A stretch of DNA of 64,000 nt, from assembly GCA_963773875.1 (NCBI GenBank), contig CAVZCV010000006.1, positions 372,001-436,000 on the forward strand. The letters are read 5' to 3'. Below the pieces are notes generated by a model, which saw nothing but the letters and a program-made list of their open reading frames with translations, was not told the origin of the DNA and searched no databases. Source of the DNA: CAVTYH01 sp963773875. Its GTDB lineage: Bacteria > Planctomycetota > Planctomycetia > Pirellulales > JADZDJ01. The position numbers and the translations under genes are program-made. Shown one piece after another: positions 48,105-57,429 of the stretch (the stretch's first letter is position 1; the number at the start of each line of letters is the position of its first letter).

Positions 48105-49568
48105 ATGACGAAGCGAGCGCGAGATTTCTGTGGCCGGACACGGCGCGAGTTTCTCTGGGAAGCAGGCGCTGGATTCACCGGCCTGGCACTAGCTGGCTTG
48201 CTCGACGATCGCTTTTTTGCCTCGCAGGCCACTGCGGCCGACGACGTTACGAAATTCGTTAATCCGCTGGCTCCGAAGAAACCGCATTTCGCGACGAAAG
48301 CCAAGAGCGTCATCTTTCTGTTCATGTACGGCGGTCCGAGCCAGGTCGATACGTTCGATTACAAGCCTGCGCTGATCGGCATGGACAACAAAACCGTGAA
48401 GGTGAAAACTTCCGGTCGCGGCGGCATCAAGAACGAAGGCCGCATTGTCGAGCCGCGCTGGAAATTCTCGCAGTACGGCGAGTGCGGAAAATGGGTAAGT
48501 GAACTGTTTCCGCATTTGGGTCAGCGCGTGGATGACATCGCGTTTCTGCACTCGATGACCGCCGATTCTCCGCAACACGGCTCGGCCATGCTGCAAATGA
48601 ACTCCGGCAAAATCCTCAGCGGCAGCCCCTGCCTGGGCTCGTGGGTCAATTACGGGTTGGGCAGCGAGAACGAAGATCTGCCAGGCTTCGTGGTGATGCT
48701 CGATCCGCGCGGTGGGCCAATCAGCGGCGCAAAGAATTGGTCGAGCGGCTACATGCCGGCACATTTCGATGGCACACTGCTGCGCTCCGGCGCCGAGCCG
48801 ATTCTCGATCTTCGCCGGCCTGCCGATCAATCGGACTCGTCACAACGGGAGCTGCTCGACACTTTGCACGCCTATGATGACGACCACTTCCATCAGTGCG
48901 GCAATAACTCGGCGTTGGCTTCGCGAATTGCCGCGTATGAGCTCGCCTACAAAATGCAAAGCACTGCGCCAGAGGCGGTGGATGTGAGCAAGGAAACAGA
49001 AGAGACGCTCGAGCTGTATGGCCTGAATGAAAAGCGCACGCGCGATTTCGGCCGCCAGTGCCTGCTCGCGCGCCGTTTAGTGGAACGCGGCGTTCGCTTC
49101 ATCCAGATATATTCCGGCGGCAATCACTTTGACACCAGTTGGGATGCGCACGGCGATTTGGTGAAGAACCACGAACTGCACGCTGGCGAGACCGATAAAC
49201 CGATGGCCGGCTTAATTATGGATCTCAAACGTCGCGGCCTGCTGGACTCGACGCTCATCGTTTGGGGCGGGGAATTCGGCCGCCAGCCAACCGCGGAATA
49301 TGAAAAAGGCACGGGCCGCGATCACAACGCCTATGGCTTCACCATGTGGATGGCCGGCGGCGGCATCAAGGGCGGCGTGAGCGTTGGCGCGACCGACGAA
49401 CTGGGCAGTGCCTCCGTGGAAAAACCGTACCATGTGAAGCATCTGCACGCCACGATTTTGAATCAGCTCGGCCTTGATCCGAATCGGCTTACGTATTTCC
49501 AATCCGGGCTGGATCAGAAACTCGTCGGCGTCGAAGGGGCCGAGCCGATTCGCGAAGTGATTGCCTAA
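48105..49568 (+). CDS. DUF1501 protein with Tat signal
   Basis: 487 residues, alkaline-phosphatase/sulfatase-like in fold by family. The twin-arginine signal is TRREFLWEAGAGFTGLALAG near residue 10. Family motifs are VIFLFMYGGPSQVDTFDYKP, DDIAFLHSMTADSPQHGSAM and FGRQPTAEYEKGTGRDHNAY. It probably works in the periplasm with the DUF1549/1553 protein encoded just upstream; the pair is a planctomycete hallmark of unproven function. Confidence 0.93.
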   Translation: MTKRARDFCGRTRREFLWEAGAGFTGLALAGLLDDRFFASQATAADDVTKFVNPLAPKKPHFATKAKSVIFLFMYGGPSQVDTFDYKPALIGMDNKTVKVKTSGRGGIKNEGRIVEPRWKFSQYGECGKWVSELFPHLGQRVDDIAFLHSMTADSPQHGSAMLQMNSGKILSGSPCLGSWVNYGLGSENEDLPGFVVMLDPRGGPISGAKNWSSGYMPAHFDGTLLRSGAEPILDLRRPADQSDSSQRELLDTLHAYDDDHFHQCGNNSALASRIAAYELAYKMQSTAPEAVDVSKETEETLELYGLNEKRTRDFGRQCLLARRLVERGVRFIQIYSGGNHFDTSWDAHGDLVKNHELHAGETDKPMAGLIMDLKRRGLLDSTLIVWGGEFGRQPTAEYEKGTGRDHNAYGFTMWMAGGGIKGGVSVGATDELGSASVEKPYHVKHLHATILNQLGLDPNRLTYFQSGLDQKLVGVEGAEPIREVIA

Positions 49569-49585
49569 GACGCCGCGACGGATCG

Positions 49586-50404
49586 CTAACTCGAGCCGGG
49601 CGATTCCACGTTTGAATTCGGTCGTTCGGCCGCATCCGGCAGCCAAGCGGCAATATCCTGGCAATAGAAGTCGGCCAGCACGCGGTATAACTCGGCATGC
49701 CGCTCGCGCATCGCCCGTGGGCGTTCGAAGAAGCATTCGCTGGCCACGGCGAAGAATTCCGCCCGATCTTTCGCGCCGTAATGATCCAGCAGCGTCGCCT
49801 CGCCCCGGGCCGCGTTGCGCGAAAGTGCCTTGAACTCCTTTTCAGTCACACGATACCAGGCGCGCTCCTTCGCGCGGCCGACGATTGGCGGCACGCCATC
49901 GAGATCGCCGTTCAGGCCGTCGACATGGTGCGCGAATTCGTGTACGACCAAATTATGACCGGGCCGGCGCTTTTCAAACTCCGCAATTTCGCTCCACGAA
50001 AGCACCACCGGCCCGCGATGCAAAGATTCACCCAACCGCGGCGTGAAAATGTTGAACCGCGGATACTGGTCAAACGTGCTTTCATGCGGCACGTATGCGC
50101 CTGGGTAGACAATGATTGTCTTTAACCGATCGAAGTAATACGGCTCCGGCAGCCCGAGTGTCATCACGCCGGCGTAACCGGCGATGGCTGCTTTGATCTC
50201 GTCGGTCAATTCAAATCCACCGCCGCCGGCCCAATCTTTTTCGTCGATCACCACTTGAATAAAACCTTCCAGGCGATCGCGCTGCGAGCTGTTCAAATAA
50301 CGAAAGTGCCGCACATGGCGTTCCAGCGCCGCGCGCCACTCGTGCGGAAATGGTTGCGTTACTAATCGCTCCCGCCGGCGTGCACGTATCCAAGAAAAAA
50401 CCAT
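49586..50404 (-). CDS. mtfA: MtfA-family zinc peptidase (M90)
   Basis: A cytoplasmic zinc peptidase of 272 residues. The metal motif HEFAHHVDG lies at about residue 155, and a downstream Glu ligand is expected in AEFFAVASECFFERP. The N-terminus (FPHEWRAALERHVRHFRYL) and TIIVYPGAYV are conserved in E. coli MtfA, which inactivates the repressor Mlc. No Mlc homolog or PTS gene is visible here, so the target is probably different. It converges on the DUF1501 gene. Confidence 0.9.
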   Translation of the reverse strand: MVFSWIRARRRERLVTQPFPHEWRAALERHVRHFRYLNSSQRDRLEGFIQVVIDEKDWAGGGGFELTDEIKAAIAGYAGVMTLGLPEPYYFDRLKTIIVYPGAYVPHESTFDQYPRFNIFTPRLGESLHRGPVVLSWSEIAEFEKRRPGHNLVVHEFAHHVDGLNGDLDGVPPIVGRAKERAWYRVTEKEFKALSRNAARGEATLLDHYGAKDRAEFFAVASECFFERPRAMRERHAELYRVLADFYCQDIAAWLPDAAERPNSNVESPGSS

Positions 50405-50685
50405 GGGCGATCGTTATCTAGGAATGAAATGCGATTTCGACACGTTGGCGGCTTTGGCGGAAAGCAGGTCCTGGTGCACCGGATTGCAGTGCACCACCTG
50501 CACGCGATGCTAGCATGGCTCGGGTCCGATATTGGCCCGACTGCGGCGATCTGTTACAAAGCGCAGCTTCACGGCCTGACTCGCAACGCGACCAACGAAT
50601 GATTGTACCGTCACGCAAGAAGCGTGCGGCGCACCAGCGGCGACTTTTTGCAGCATTACGCAACTTTGCCACGGACGGCTTTTGG

Positions 50686-52686
50686 ATGAACAACTTCTAC
50701 CGCACGCTGCGGCTGGTCTTTCGCTATAAGTGGACGCTCGCAGCTTCGACCTGCACCGCTTTATTGGTGGCGCTCCTGTGGGGCTTTAATATCGGTGGCG
50801 CCTATCCGGTCATTCAGGTCATCACCCAAGACAAATCGCTGCAGAAATGGATTGCAGAGGAGATCGATAATTCGCAGGCCAAAATCGACACACAGAAGAC
50901 TGCCATTGCGGACCTGAAAGCGGAACTGGTTGCAGCGCCCATCGAAAAGCAACCGAGTTTGGAGCGTCAGCTGCAGTCGAAGCGCGACAGCATGGCGGCG
51001 GAGCAAAGACACTTGGACCGCTGCCAATTCTTCCAGCCGCTCATCGATAAATATCTGCCGCATGATCCGTATCAAACGCTGTTTCTGATCATGATGATCA
51101 TTTCAGCCGGTTACATTTTAAAGAACGTGTTCCTCGTGTTGGACTCGATTCTAGTCGATCGGCTGGCGAATTTAGCGACGCTCGACTTGCGAAAGAAGTT
51201 TTATCGACGCACGCTACGCATGGACCTGGCGAGCTTTAGCGACGCGCGCGTGAGCGAATTAATGAGCCGGTTCACGTACGACGTGGACAACATCAACGCC
51301 GGCATTCAAACCGTCATCGGCCGGGCAGTGCGCGAGCCGCTGAAGATGGCTGCTTGCTTGATCGGGGCGGCCTGGATTTCTTGGCGGCTTTTGGTGGTAT
51401 CGCTAGTTATCGCGCCCGTTGCCGGGTATTTGATTACGCGGCTGGCTAAGACGTTAAAACGGGCGAATCGCAAAGCGCTCGAAGAAATGTCGGGATTGTA
51501 CGCCATTTTGAACGAGACATTTGGCGGCATCAAGGTCGTGAAAGCTTTTACGATGGAGCGGCATGAGCGACTGCGCTTCCACCGCAACAGCAAAGCGTTC
51601 TACCGAAAGGCGATGAAGATTTCGCGATTCGACTCGCTGATTCATCCGGTGACCGAACTGGCCGGGATCACGATGATTTGCCTGACCATTCTGACCGGCA
51701 CTTACCTGGTGCTCCATCCGAACGCGACGCATCTGTTCGGTATCAAAATGACGGATCGTCCTTTATCATTTGCCGAATTGGCAATCTTTTATGCGATGCT
51801 CGCCGGCTCGATCGATCCAGCGCGAAAGTTGACTGAAGTATTCAATCGAATTCAGCGTGCTTCGGCGGCGTCCGATCGCGTGTATCAACTGTTCGATCGA
51901 GAACCGACGGTACGCGATCCGGTCAAGGCCCGCGTGCTGACGCGACATCACCGCGACATTGTGCTGGAAAACGTCCAATTCAGTTATCTGCCCGACCAGC
52001 CGGTGTTGAAGGGGATCAATCTGCGGATTCAATATGGCGAAACTCTAGCGATTGTTGGGCCGAACGGCTGCGGAAAGACAACGCTGGCAAATTTGATTCC
52101 ACGGTTTTACGATCCGGTCGGCGGCAGCGTGAAAATCGACGGCGTCGATTTACGTGAAGTGCGCATGCGCGACTTGCGTCGGCAAATCGGCTTGGTGACG
52201 CAAGAGCCACTGCTGTTTGACGACACCGTTTTCAACAATATCCGCTACGGCACGCCCGGCGCCACCAAACAACAAGTCATCGACGCGGCAAAAAAGGCTC
52301 ATGCGCACCGATTCATTGAAGAGTTGCTGGAGCAAGGTTACGACACAAATGTCGGCCAGCTTGGCGGGCGATTGTCCGGTGGCCAGCGGCAGCGAATTTC
52401 GCTGGCCCGCGCGATTTTGCGCGATCCGTCAATTCTGATTCTCGATGAAGCCACGAGTCAGATTGACATCGAAAGCGAGCACGTCATCCATAAAGTGCTG
52501 GAACAGTTTGCCCGCGATCGAACGGCAATTGTCATCACGCATCGACTATCGACGCTGGATTTGGCGGATCGCATTTTGGTGATGAATGAAGGACATGTGC
52601 TCGATCTCGGCCGTCACGATGAGCTAATGGGCCGCTGCGAATTGTATCGCCGACTTTATCAGATTCATCTGCGCGAAACTGCCTGA
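50686..52686 (+). CDS. MsbA-like ABC exporter with coiled-coil insert
   Basis: A fused permease-ATPase half-transporter of 666 residues from ATG 50686; an upstream in-frame ATG at 50515 would add 57 unrelated residues. Helix 1 (about 15-40) is followed by a charged, coiled-coil-like stretch of about 70 residues (KLQSKRDSMA-type, rich in Gln, Lys and Glu) before helix 2. This is longer than in MsbA. The ATPase has Walker A GPNGCGKTT (about 458-466), LSGGQRQR, ILDEATSQID and the H-loop THRLS. Lipid or lipopolysaccharide export is the family default; the substrate is not shown here. Confidence 0.9.
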   Translation: MNNFYRTLRLVFRYKWTLAASTCTALLVALLWGFNIGGAYPVIQVITQDKSLQKWIAEEIDNSQAKIDTQKTAIADLKAELVAAPIEKQPSLERQLQSKRDSMAAEQRHLDRCQFFQPLIDKYLPHDPYQTLFLIMMIISAGYILKNVFLVLDSILVDRLANLATLDLRKKFYRRTLRMDLASFSDARVSELMSRFTYDVDNINAGIQTVIGRAVREPLKMAACLIGAAWISWRLLVVSLVIAPVAGYLITRLAKTLKRANRKALEEMSGLYAILNETFGGIKVVKAFTMERHERLRFHRNSKAFYRKAMKISRFDSLIHPVTELAGITMICLTILTGTYLVLHPNATHLFGIKMTDRPLSFAELAIFYAMLAGSIDPARKLTEVFNRIQRASAASDRVYQLFDREPTVRDPVKARVLTRHHRDIVLENVQFSYLPDQPVLKGINLRIQYGETLAIVGPNGCGKTTLANLIPRFYDPVGGSVKIDGVDLREVRMRDLRRQIGLVTQEPLLFDDTVFNNIRYGTPGATKQQVIDAAKKAHAHRFIEELLEQGYDTNVGQLGGRLSGGQRQRISLARAILRDPSILILDEATSQIDIESEHVIHKVLEQFARDRTAIVITHRLSTLDLADRILVMNEGHVLDLGRHDELMGRCELYRRLYQIHLRETA

Positions 52687-52878
52687 TTTCCCGGCCATTT
52701 TTGCGCGAATCTTGACCGTGCGGCGAGCCGGCGGATAAATTTACTGCTGGTATGCTGGTCTCCTGCCGTGTCGATGGGGAACGGAAAAGCCGGTCTAGCA
52801 TGATGTCTCGTCCAGGGGCCGGTGTGTACTGAAGTCGCGGCCAATGGTTGCCGCGGCGGATGCCAAAAGGGAATTCAG

Positions 52879-54003
52879 ATGCCGCCGCTTGTAATCGACG
52901 TTCGCAGCGCTGACGATACGCGCGACTGCGTCCATCGTGCTGTCCAGGCTCTGGCGGAAGGCAAATTGGTGGCCTTCCCCACGGAGACAGTCTATGCGGT
53001 AGCAGCAAGCGCGCTTGATTCGGCAGCGGTTGAGAGACTTCTCAATGCCAAGCGCCGGCAGCCGGGTCATCCGCCTTTTACATTGGGAATTAAGAGCGCG
53101 GAAGAAGCCCTCGACTTTGTGCCGCATATGCCGGCGCTCGGTCAAAGAATGGCACGCCGCTGTTGGCCCGGTCCGGTGACCATTGTTTGTAGCAATCATC
53201 ACCCAGAAAGTTTGCTCTGCCGGCTGCCGGAGTCGGTTCGCAACGCGCTAACGCCTGGTGGCACCATTGGGCTGCGTGTCCCAGGTCACCCCATGTTTTT
53301 GGATACGATGAAAATGGTGGTTGGACCGGTCGCGCTTACCAGCGCCAACAGGGCGGGGGACCCTGATCCGCTGACCGCCCAAGAAGTTGTTTCCAGTCTG
53401 GGAGATGATGTTGGGCTGGTGCTTGATGATGGCCGTACCCGCTTTGCTCAGGCATCGTCGGTCATCAAAATCAACGATCACGATTTTGAAATTATCCGTG
53501 CTGGAGTCGTTTCGGAACAAACGCTTCGGCGGCTGGCCATTCTAAGCATCGTATTCGTCTGCACTGGGAATACGTGTCGCAGTCCGATGGCGGAAGCACT
53601 TTGCCGTTCGATGCTTGCCAAACGTCTGGGCTGCGCTGTACAGGAGCTTGCAGACCGAGGTGTAATCGTTTCATCGGCTGGCATCTCCGCAACCATGGGA
53701 GGTCGGCCCAGCCCGGAGGCTGTGGCGGTGATGTCGGAGTTCGGCATTGATCTTTCGAGCCATGCCAGTCAACCGCTTGGACCGCAGTTGATTCGCCACG
53801 CTGACATGATTTGGACGATGACGCGAGCACATCGGCAGGCCATTTTGAATCAATGGCCGGAGGCCGCGGGCCGGGTACATCTGTTGAGCCTGGACGGACA
53901 CGACGTCTCCGACCCGATTGGGTGCGCCATTGAGCAGTACCGCCGGTGTGTGGAACATATTAAGGCGGAGTTAGAATCTCGTCTGAAAGATTTAGAGATT
54001 TGA
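52879..54003 (+). CDS. Fusion of TsaC-type threonylcarbamoyl-AMP synthase and a protein-arginine-phosphatase-like domain
   Basis: Two enzymes in 374 residues. The first domain (about 1-215) is Sua5/YrdC/TsaC, which makes threonylcarbamoyl-AMP for t6A in tRNA: AFPTETVYAVAASA, AKRRQPGHPPFTLGI and LTSANRAGDPD. The second (about 222-374) is a low-molecular-weight phosphatase with the P-loop CTGNTCRS (Cys about 228) and the acid Asp in VSDPIG. Thr in the P-loop, where classic tyrosine phosphatases have Ile, is the mark of YwlE-type arginine phosphatases. In Bacillus the order ywlC-ywlE-ywlF is the same with separate genes; here rpiB follows. ATG 52879 has AAGGGA upstream. Confidence 0.88.
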   Translation: MPPLVIDVRSADDTRDCVHRAVQALAEGKLVAFPTETVYAVAASALDSAAVERLLNAKRRQPGHPPFTLGIKSAEEALDFVPHMPALGQRMARRCWPGPVTIVCSNHHPESLLCRLPESVRNALTPGGTIGLRVPGHPMFLDTMKMVVGPVALTSANRAGDPDPLTAQEVVSSLGDDVGLVLDDGRTRFAQASSVIKINDHDFEIIRAGVVSEQTLRRLAILSIVFVCTGNTCRSPMAEALCRSMLAKRLGCAVQELADRGVIVSSAGISATMGGRPSPEAVAVMSEFGIDLSSHASQPLGPQLIRHADMIWTMTRAHRQAILNQWPEAAGRVHLLSLDGHDVSDPIGCAIEQYRRCVEHIKAELESRLKDLEI

Positions 54004-54044
54004 TGGCTGGTCGGCCGTGCTGCGTTTTTGCGTGGAAGTTGCAT

Positions 54045-54497
54045 ATGAAAATTGCCATCGGTTGCGATCATCGTGGGTTTGGCGTGAAAGGGAAGCTCGT
54101 CGAGCTCATTACGCGCCTGGGCCACGAAGTAACCGATTGCGGTGCATATGGACCAGAAAGTTGCGATTATCCGGATATTGCCACTGTCGTGGGTCGGAAA
54201 GTGGGTCGAGGCGAAGTGGATCGAGGCATTTTGCTTTGCGGCAGCGGCATCGGCATGTGTATTGTCGCCAATAAAATCCCAGGCGTGCGAGCTGCCCCGT
54301 GCCACGACGATTTAACCGCCGAAATGAGCCGCCGACATAACGATTTAAACGTTCTATGTTTGTCGGCCGATATGCTGGGCGAACGCCTAATCGACCGGCT
54401 AGTAGAGGTCTGGCTCACAACTCCTTTCGAAGGCGGCCGGCATAGCAAACGGATCGAAAAGATTACGGAAATTGAACGGCAACCGTATCCCGTTTAA
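54045..54497 (+). CDS. rpiB: RpiB, ribose-5-phosphate isomerase B
   Basis: Interconverts ribose 5-phosphate and ribulose 5-phosphate. 150 residues from ATG 54045 (MKIAIGCDHRGFGVKG). The catalytic Cys is about 65 in LLCGSGIGM, and the GCDH motif sits at 6-9. An in-frame start at 54000 would add 15 residues and overlap the preceding gene. It follows the TsaC-phosphatase fusion by 41 bases, matching the ywlC-ywlE-ywlF order. Confidence 0.93.
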   Translation: MKIAIGCDHRGFGVKGKLVELITRLGHEVTDCGAYGPESCDYPDIATVVGRKVGRGEVDRGILLCGSGIGMCIVANKIPGVRAAPCHDDLTAEMSRRHNDLNVLCLSADMLGERLIDRLVEVWLTTPFEGGRHSKRIEKITEIERQPYPV

Positions 54498-54502
54498 ACT
54501 GG

Positions 54503-54538
54503 GAGCGCCGCGTCCCCGGGCGCCCTGTGACGGCGCTC
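54503..54538 (+). terminator. Possible hairpin terminator after rpiB
   Basis: An 8-base inverted repeat, GAGCGCCG (54503-54510) with CGGCGCTC (54531-54538), encloses a 20-base loop, beginning 6 bases after the stop. There is no T-run, so it is a weak call. Confidence 0.35.
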
Positions 54539-54652
54539 GTCAGTTGCTTGTAATTCGCAGCAAAATGTGTTTAGCTGTCGGATTAGCATAAGCAGGCGGC
54601 GAAGGATGCGAGCATTTTAGTCTTTTGGATTATGGTCTTCGTTTGAAAGTGA

Positions 54653-55789
54653 ATGAATATGAGCGAGCCGTCACCGGTTTCTCCGCCGGCGCATTCGTTT
54701 TCGATGACTCGAGTGCTGCTGGTCGCAATTCCGCTGGGAATTCTGTGCGGCTGGCTGATGAAATCGTACTGGCCGCAACATATTGAAGCGGAGACGTCAC
54801 GTTCGTCGGCAGAAAAACTTGGGAGCCTGATGTTTGGTGGTTCCGGCGATAACCGTCTTGATCCGCAGTTTACCGATGCTGATAGCGATTTAGTAGCCGA
54901 TTGCCCGAAGGATCCGTCAAAGCAAATTGCACCTGCTACAGTTGTGTTTGCTTATATCGCTGGTCCCAATGCAAAAGCAGAGCGAAACCAGTGGCAACCT
55001 CTGGCCGATTTTCTGTCCAACAAGACGGGGAAGAAAGTTGAGATCGCGTCGTATAACACAATCGCGGAACAAATGGACGCGCTGAAAACGGGAAAACTTC
55101 ATGTGGCAGGTTTCAATACCGGCGCGGTTGAGAATGCAGTGAACAAAGGCGGCTTTGTGCCGGTTTGCACACCTGGAAAAGACGACGGGAAATTCGGCAT
55201 CCGAATGCAAGTTATCGTCCCCGCGAAAAGCACTATTCGAACGTTAGCCGATCTGAAAAATCACACCATTACATTCACAGACCGGAGCTCAAATTCCGGC
55301 TATAAGGCTGCGCTGTTGAAGCTTCATGATCTTGGATTATTGCCGCAGCAAGATTATCTGTGGCGATTCTCCGGTTCCCACGAAGATTCGATCAAGCAAA
55401 TTGCAGCCAGCGAGGCGGAAGTGGCGCCTGTGGCGAGCGATATGTTGCAGCTCGCACTTGCAAAGGGCGACATCAATAAAGACGACGTGCGAGTCATAGA
55501 AGAATCGGACAATTTTCCACCAGGCACATTGGGGTACGTTTACAACTTAGAACCGGAGCTAGCCGGAAAAGTTCGCTCCGCACTGCTCGAGTTTTCGTGG
55601 ACAGGCACGACGCTGGATAATCATTTTCGCGATGCGACACATTTCGTGCCGGTGTCATACAAGAAGGACTTTGAGCTGATTCGCCGCATTGACGACAATG
55701 TGAAAAGTCCGCCCGATGCTGCTACCGTTGAACCTGCCGGTTTGCAGGAACCGGCGAACGAAACGGATACAGCCCCAAAGGCGGGTTAA
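54653..55789 (+). CDS. PhnD-like periplasmic solute-binding protein, membrane-anchored
   Basis: 378 residues. An N-terminal membrane anchor (about 18-36, VLLVAIPLGILCGWLM) and a linker are followed by a phosphonate-binding-type domain: TVVFAYIAGPNAKAERNQWQ, VEIASYNTIAEQMDALKTGK, HVAGFNTGA, and TITFTDRSSNSGYKAAL. The family binds phosphonate or phosphite for ABC import, but no permease or ATPase gene lies next to it. It may serve a distant transporter or act as a sensor-like binding protein. ATG 54653 has no strong ribosome-binding site. Confidence 0.78.
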   Translation: MNMSEPSPVSPPAHSFSMTRVLLVAIPLGILCGWLMKSYWPQHIEAETSRSSAEKLGSLMFGGSGDNRLDPQFTDADSDLVADCPKDPSKQIAPATVVFAYIAGPNAKAERNQWQPLADFLSNKTGKKVEIASYNTIAEQMDALKTGKLHVAGFNTGAVENAVNKGGFVPVCTPGKDDGKFGIRMQVIVPAKSTIRTLADLKNHTITFTDRSSNSGYKAALLKLHDLGLLPQQDYLWRFSGSHEDSIKQIAASEAEVAPVASDMLQLALAKGDINKDDVRVIEESDNFPPGTLGYVYNLEPELAGKVRSALLEFSWTGTTLDNHFRDATHFVPVSYKKDFELIRRIDDNVKSPPDAATVEPAGLQEPANETDTAPKAG

Positions 55790-55815
55790 CCAGTTGAGAT
55801 CACGTGAACTCCGGC

Positions 55816-57012
55816 TCACCAGTGTGCGGCGAGTCGATCGACAATCATCCGGCCAATGTTGAGAGCCGCGGTTGCCGCGGGAGAAGGCGCGTTGCACACG
55901 CTCACGACGCGATCGGTCTCCAGAATCAAAAAGTCGTCGATCATAGTTCCGTCGCGCGCCACGGCCTGAGCACGAACACCGCTGGGTGCGGGGACTAGAT
56001 CTTCTTCGCAGATTTTTGGCACTAGCCGCTGCAGCGCCTTTACGAATGCCTTTTTGCTGAAGCTGCGCCACATCTCGCCCATGCCGGTGCGCCAGTACTT
56101 AGCTGCCATCCGCAAGAAACCGGGATAAGTTAACGTGTCCGTCAGATCGCGCAGCGAAATATCTCGTTTGCGATATCCTTCCCGAGCAAACGCAAGCACC
56201 GCATTCGGTCCGCATTCGATACCGCCATGAATAAGCCGCGTAAAGTGCACGCCGAGGAATGGAAAGCTTGGGTCCGGGACGGGATAAATCAAATTGCGGC
56301 ACAGATGCAGTGCGTTGGGTACGAGTTCAAAATACTCGCCGCGGAATGGAATGATTTTTGGATCGACTTGTTGGCCAGTTAGCCTCGCCACGCGGTCCGA
56401 TTGCAGTCCCGCACACGCTACAACGTATTGCGATTCAAATTCGCCGGCGGTGCTTTGCACGATGACGGCGCCATTTTGATGATGCATGCCAAGCACGCGT
56501 GCGTTGCAGACGATTCGGCCGCCCGCCTGTTCGATGCGGACGGCTAAACGTTGGCAGACCGCCGGATAATCGACAATGCCCGCCTCGGGCACATGAATGG
56601 CGCGAATGCCTGCGGCATATGGTTCAAGTTCTGCAAGGCGCTCGCGGTCGATGACTTCGCATTTCACGCCATTAGCCTGACCGCGCTCGAAGATGCGCTG
56701 GAGCGCCGGCAATTCTTCCTCCGCAATTGCTACGATCACTTTTCCGCAGATCTCATAGGGAATTCCTTCGCTGCCGCAGAATTGTTCCATTGCCAACTTA
56801 CCGGTGCGGCAATTCACCGCTCTGAGTGAACCGGGACGATAATAAATTCCCGAGTGCAAGACACCAGAATTCCGACCAGTTTGATGGAACGCCAGCTTTG
56901 ATTCTTTTTCTAACAGCGTAAGACGCTTATTGGGATATTCGCGCACCAGATGATAGGCGGTCGCCAATCCGACGATGCCGCCGCCGACGATCAAAACGTC
57001 TGTCGAATCCAT
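55816..57012 (-). CDS. lhgO: L-2-hydroxyglutarate dehydrogenase/oxidase (LhgO type)
   Basis: An FAD-dependent enzyme of 398 residues that oxidises L-2-hydroxyglutarate to 2-oxoglutarate. The FAD-binding GGGIVGLATAYHL lies at about 9-21. FHQTGRNSGVLHSGIYYRPG is the hallmark of the LhgO group within the DAO family. ATG 57012 is chosen because MDSTDVLIVGGG immediately precedes the dinucleotide fold; upstream ATGs add unrelated sequence. The C-terminal RAQAVARDGTMIDDFLI also matches. Confidence 0.88.
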   Translation of the reverse strand: MDSTDVLIVGGGIVGLATAYHLVREYPNKRLTLLEKESKLAFHQTGRNSGVLHSGIYYRPGSLRAVNCRTGKLAMEQFCGSEGIPYEICGKVIVAIAEEELPALQRIFERGQANGVKCEVIDRERLAELEPYAAGIRAIHVPEAGIVDYPAVCQRLAVRIEQAGGRIVCNARVLGMHHQNGAVIVQSTAGEFESQYVVACAGLQSDRVARLTGQQVDPKIIPFRGEYFELVPNALHLCRNLIYPVPDPSFPFLGVHFTRLIHGGIECGPNAVLAFAREGYRKRDISLRDLTDTLTYPGFLRMAAKYWRTGMGEMWRSFSKKAFVKALQRLVPKICEEDLVPAPSGVRAQAVARDGTMIDDFLILETDRVVSVCNAPSPAATAALNIGRMIVDRLAAHW

Positions 57013-57429
57013 CGGTGTCTGGTGGCTAATTGAGCTCAACTGAAGCCGTTCTGCGGCAATTGGGCTTTCGGTGGCGTTTCGATAGCCAAGCGCTCTTCCA
57101 CGCCACGCCATCAAGTTTGACGATTATGCAAAAGCTGCCGTCGCAAGTCTTGGGGGTCGTTCCGAATATGCAACATTGCGAGTACACAAAATTCGGAGCT
57201 TCACCAATCATTGTACTTGCGGAGTAGGAATTCGTGGTTAAAGTCGAGAATTGAGGCTCGTTGTTCGGTACTTGCGGAGCGACCACGACATGTGGGAACA
57301 ACCGTAATTCGCCTCTGCAATCCTCCGGCAACCCGCCGTCACGGCTCGTCGTATTTACCGACATTGATTCAGCTTCGCCACTCTGACTGACCCTCAGCGC
57401 GGCGATCGTCGTCGCAGGAATTTCGCCCT
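57013..57429. other. Intergenic region between divergent genes
   Basis: A 417-base gap between lhgO (minus) and the hypothetical gene at 57430. The 12-mer GTACTTGCGGAG occurs twice in direct orientation (57214-57225 and 57268-57279), a possible regulator site or chance. An ORF on the minus strand has no family look. Confidence 0.4.
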
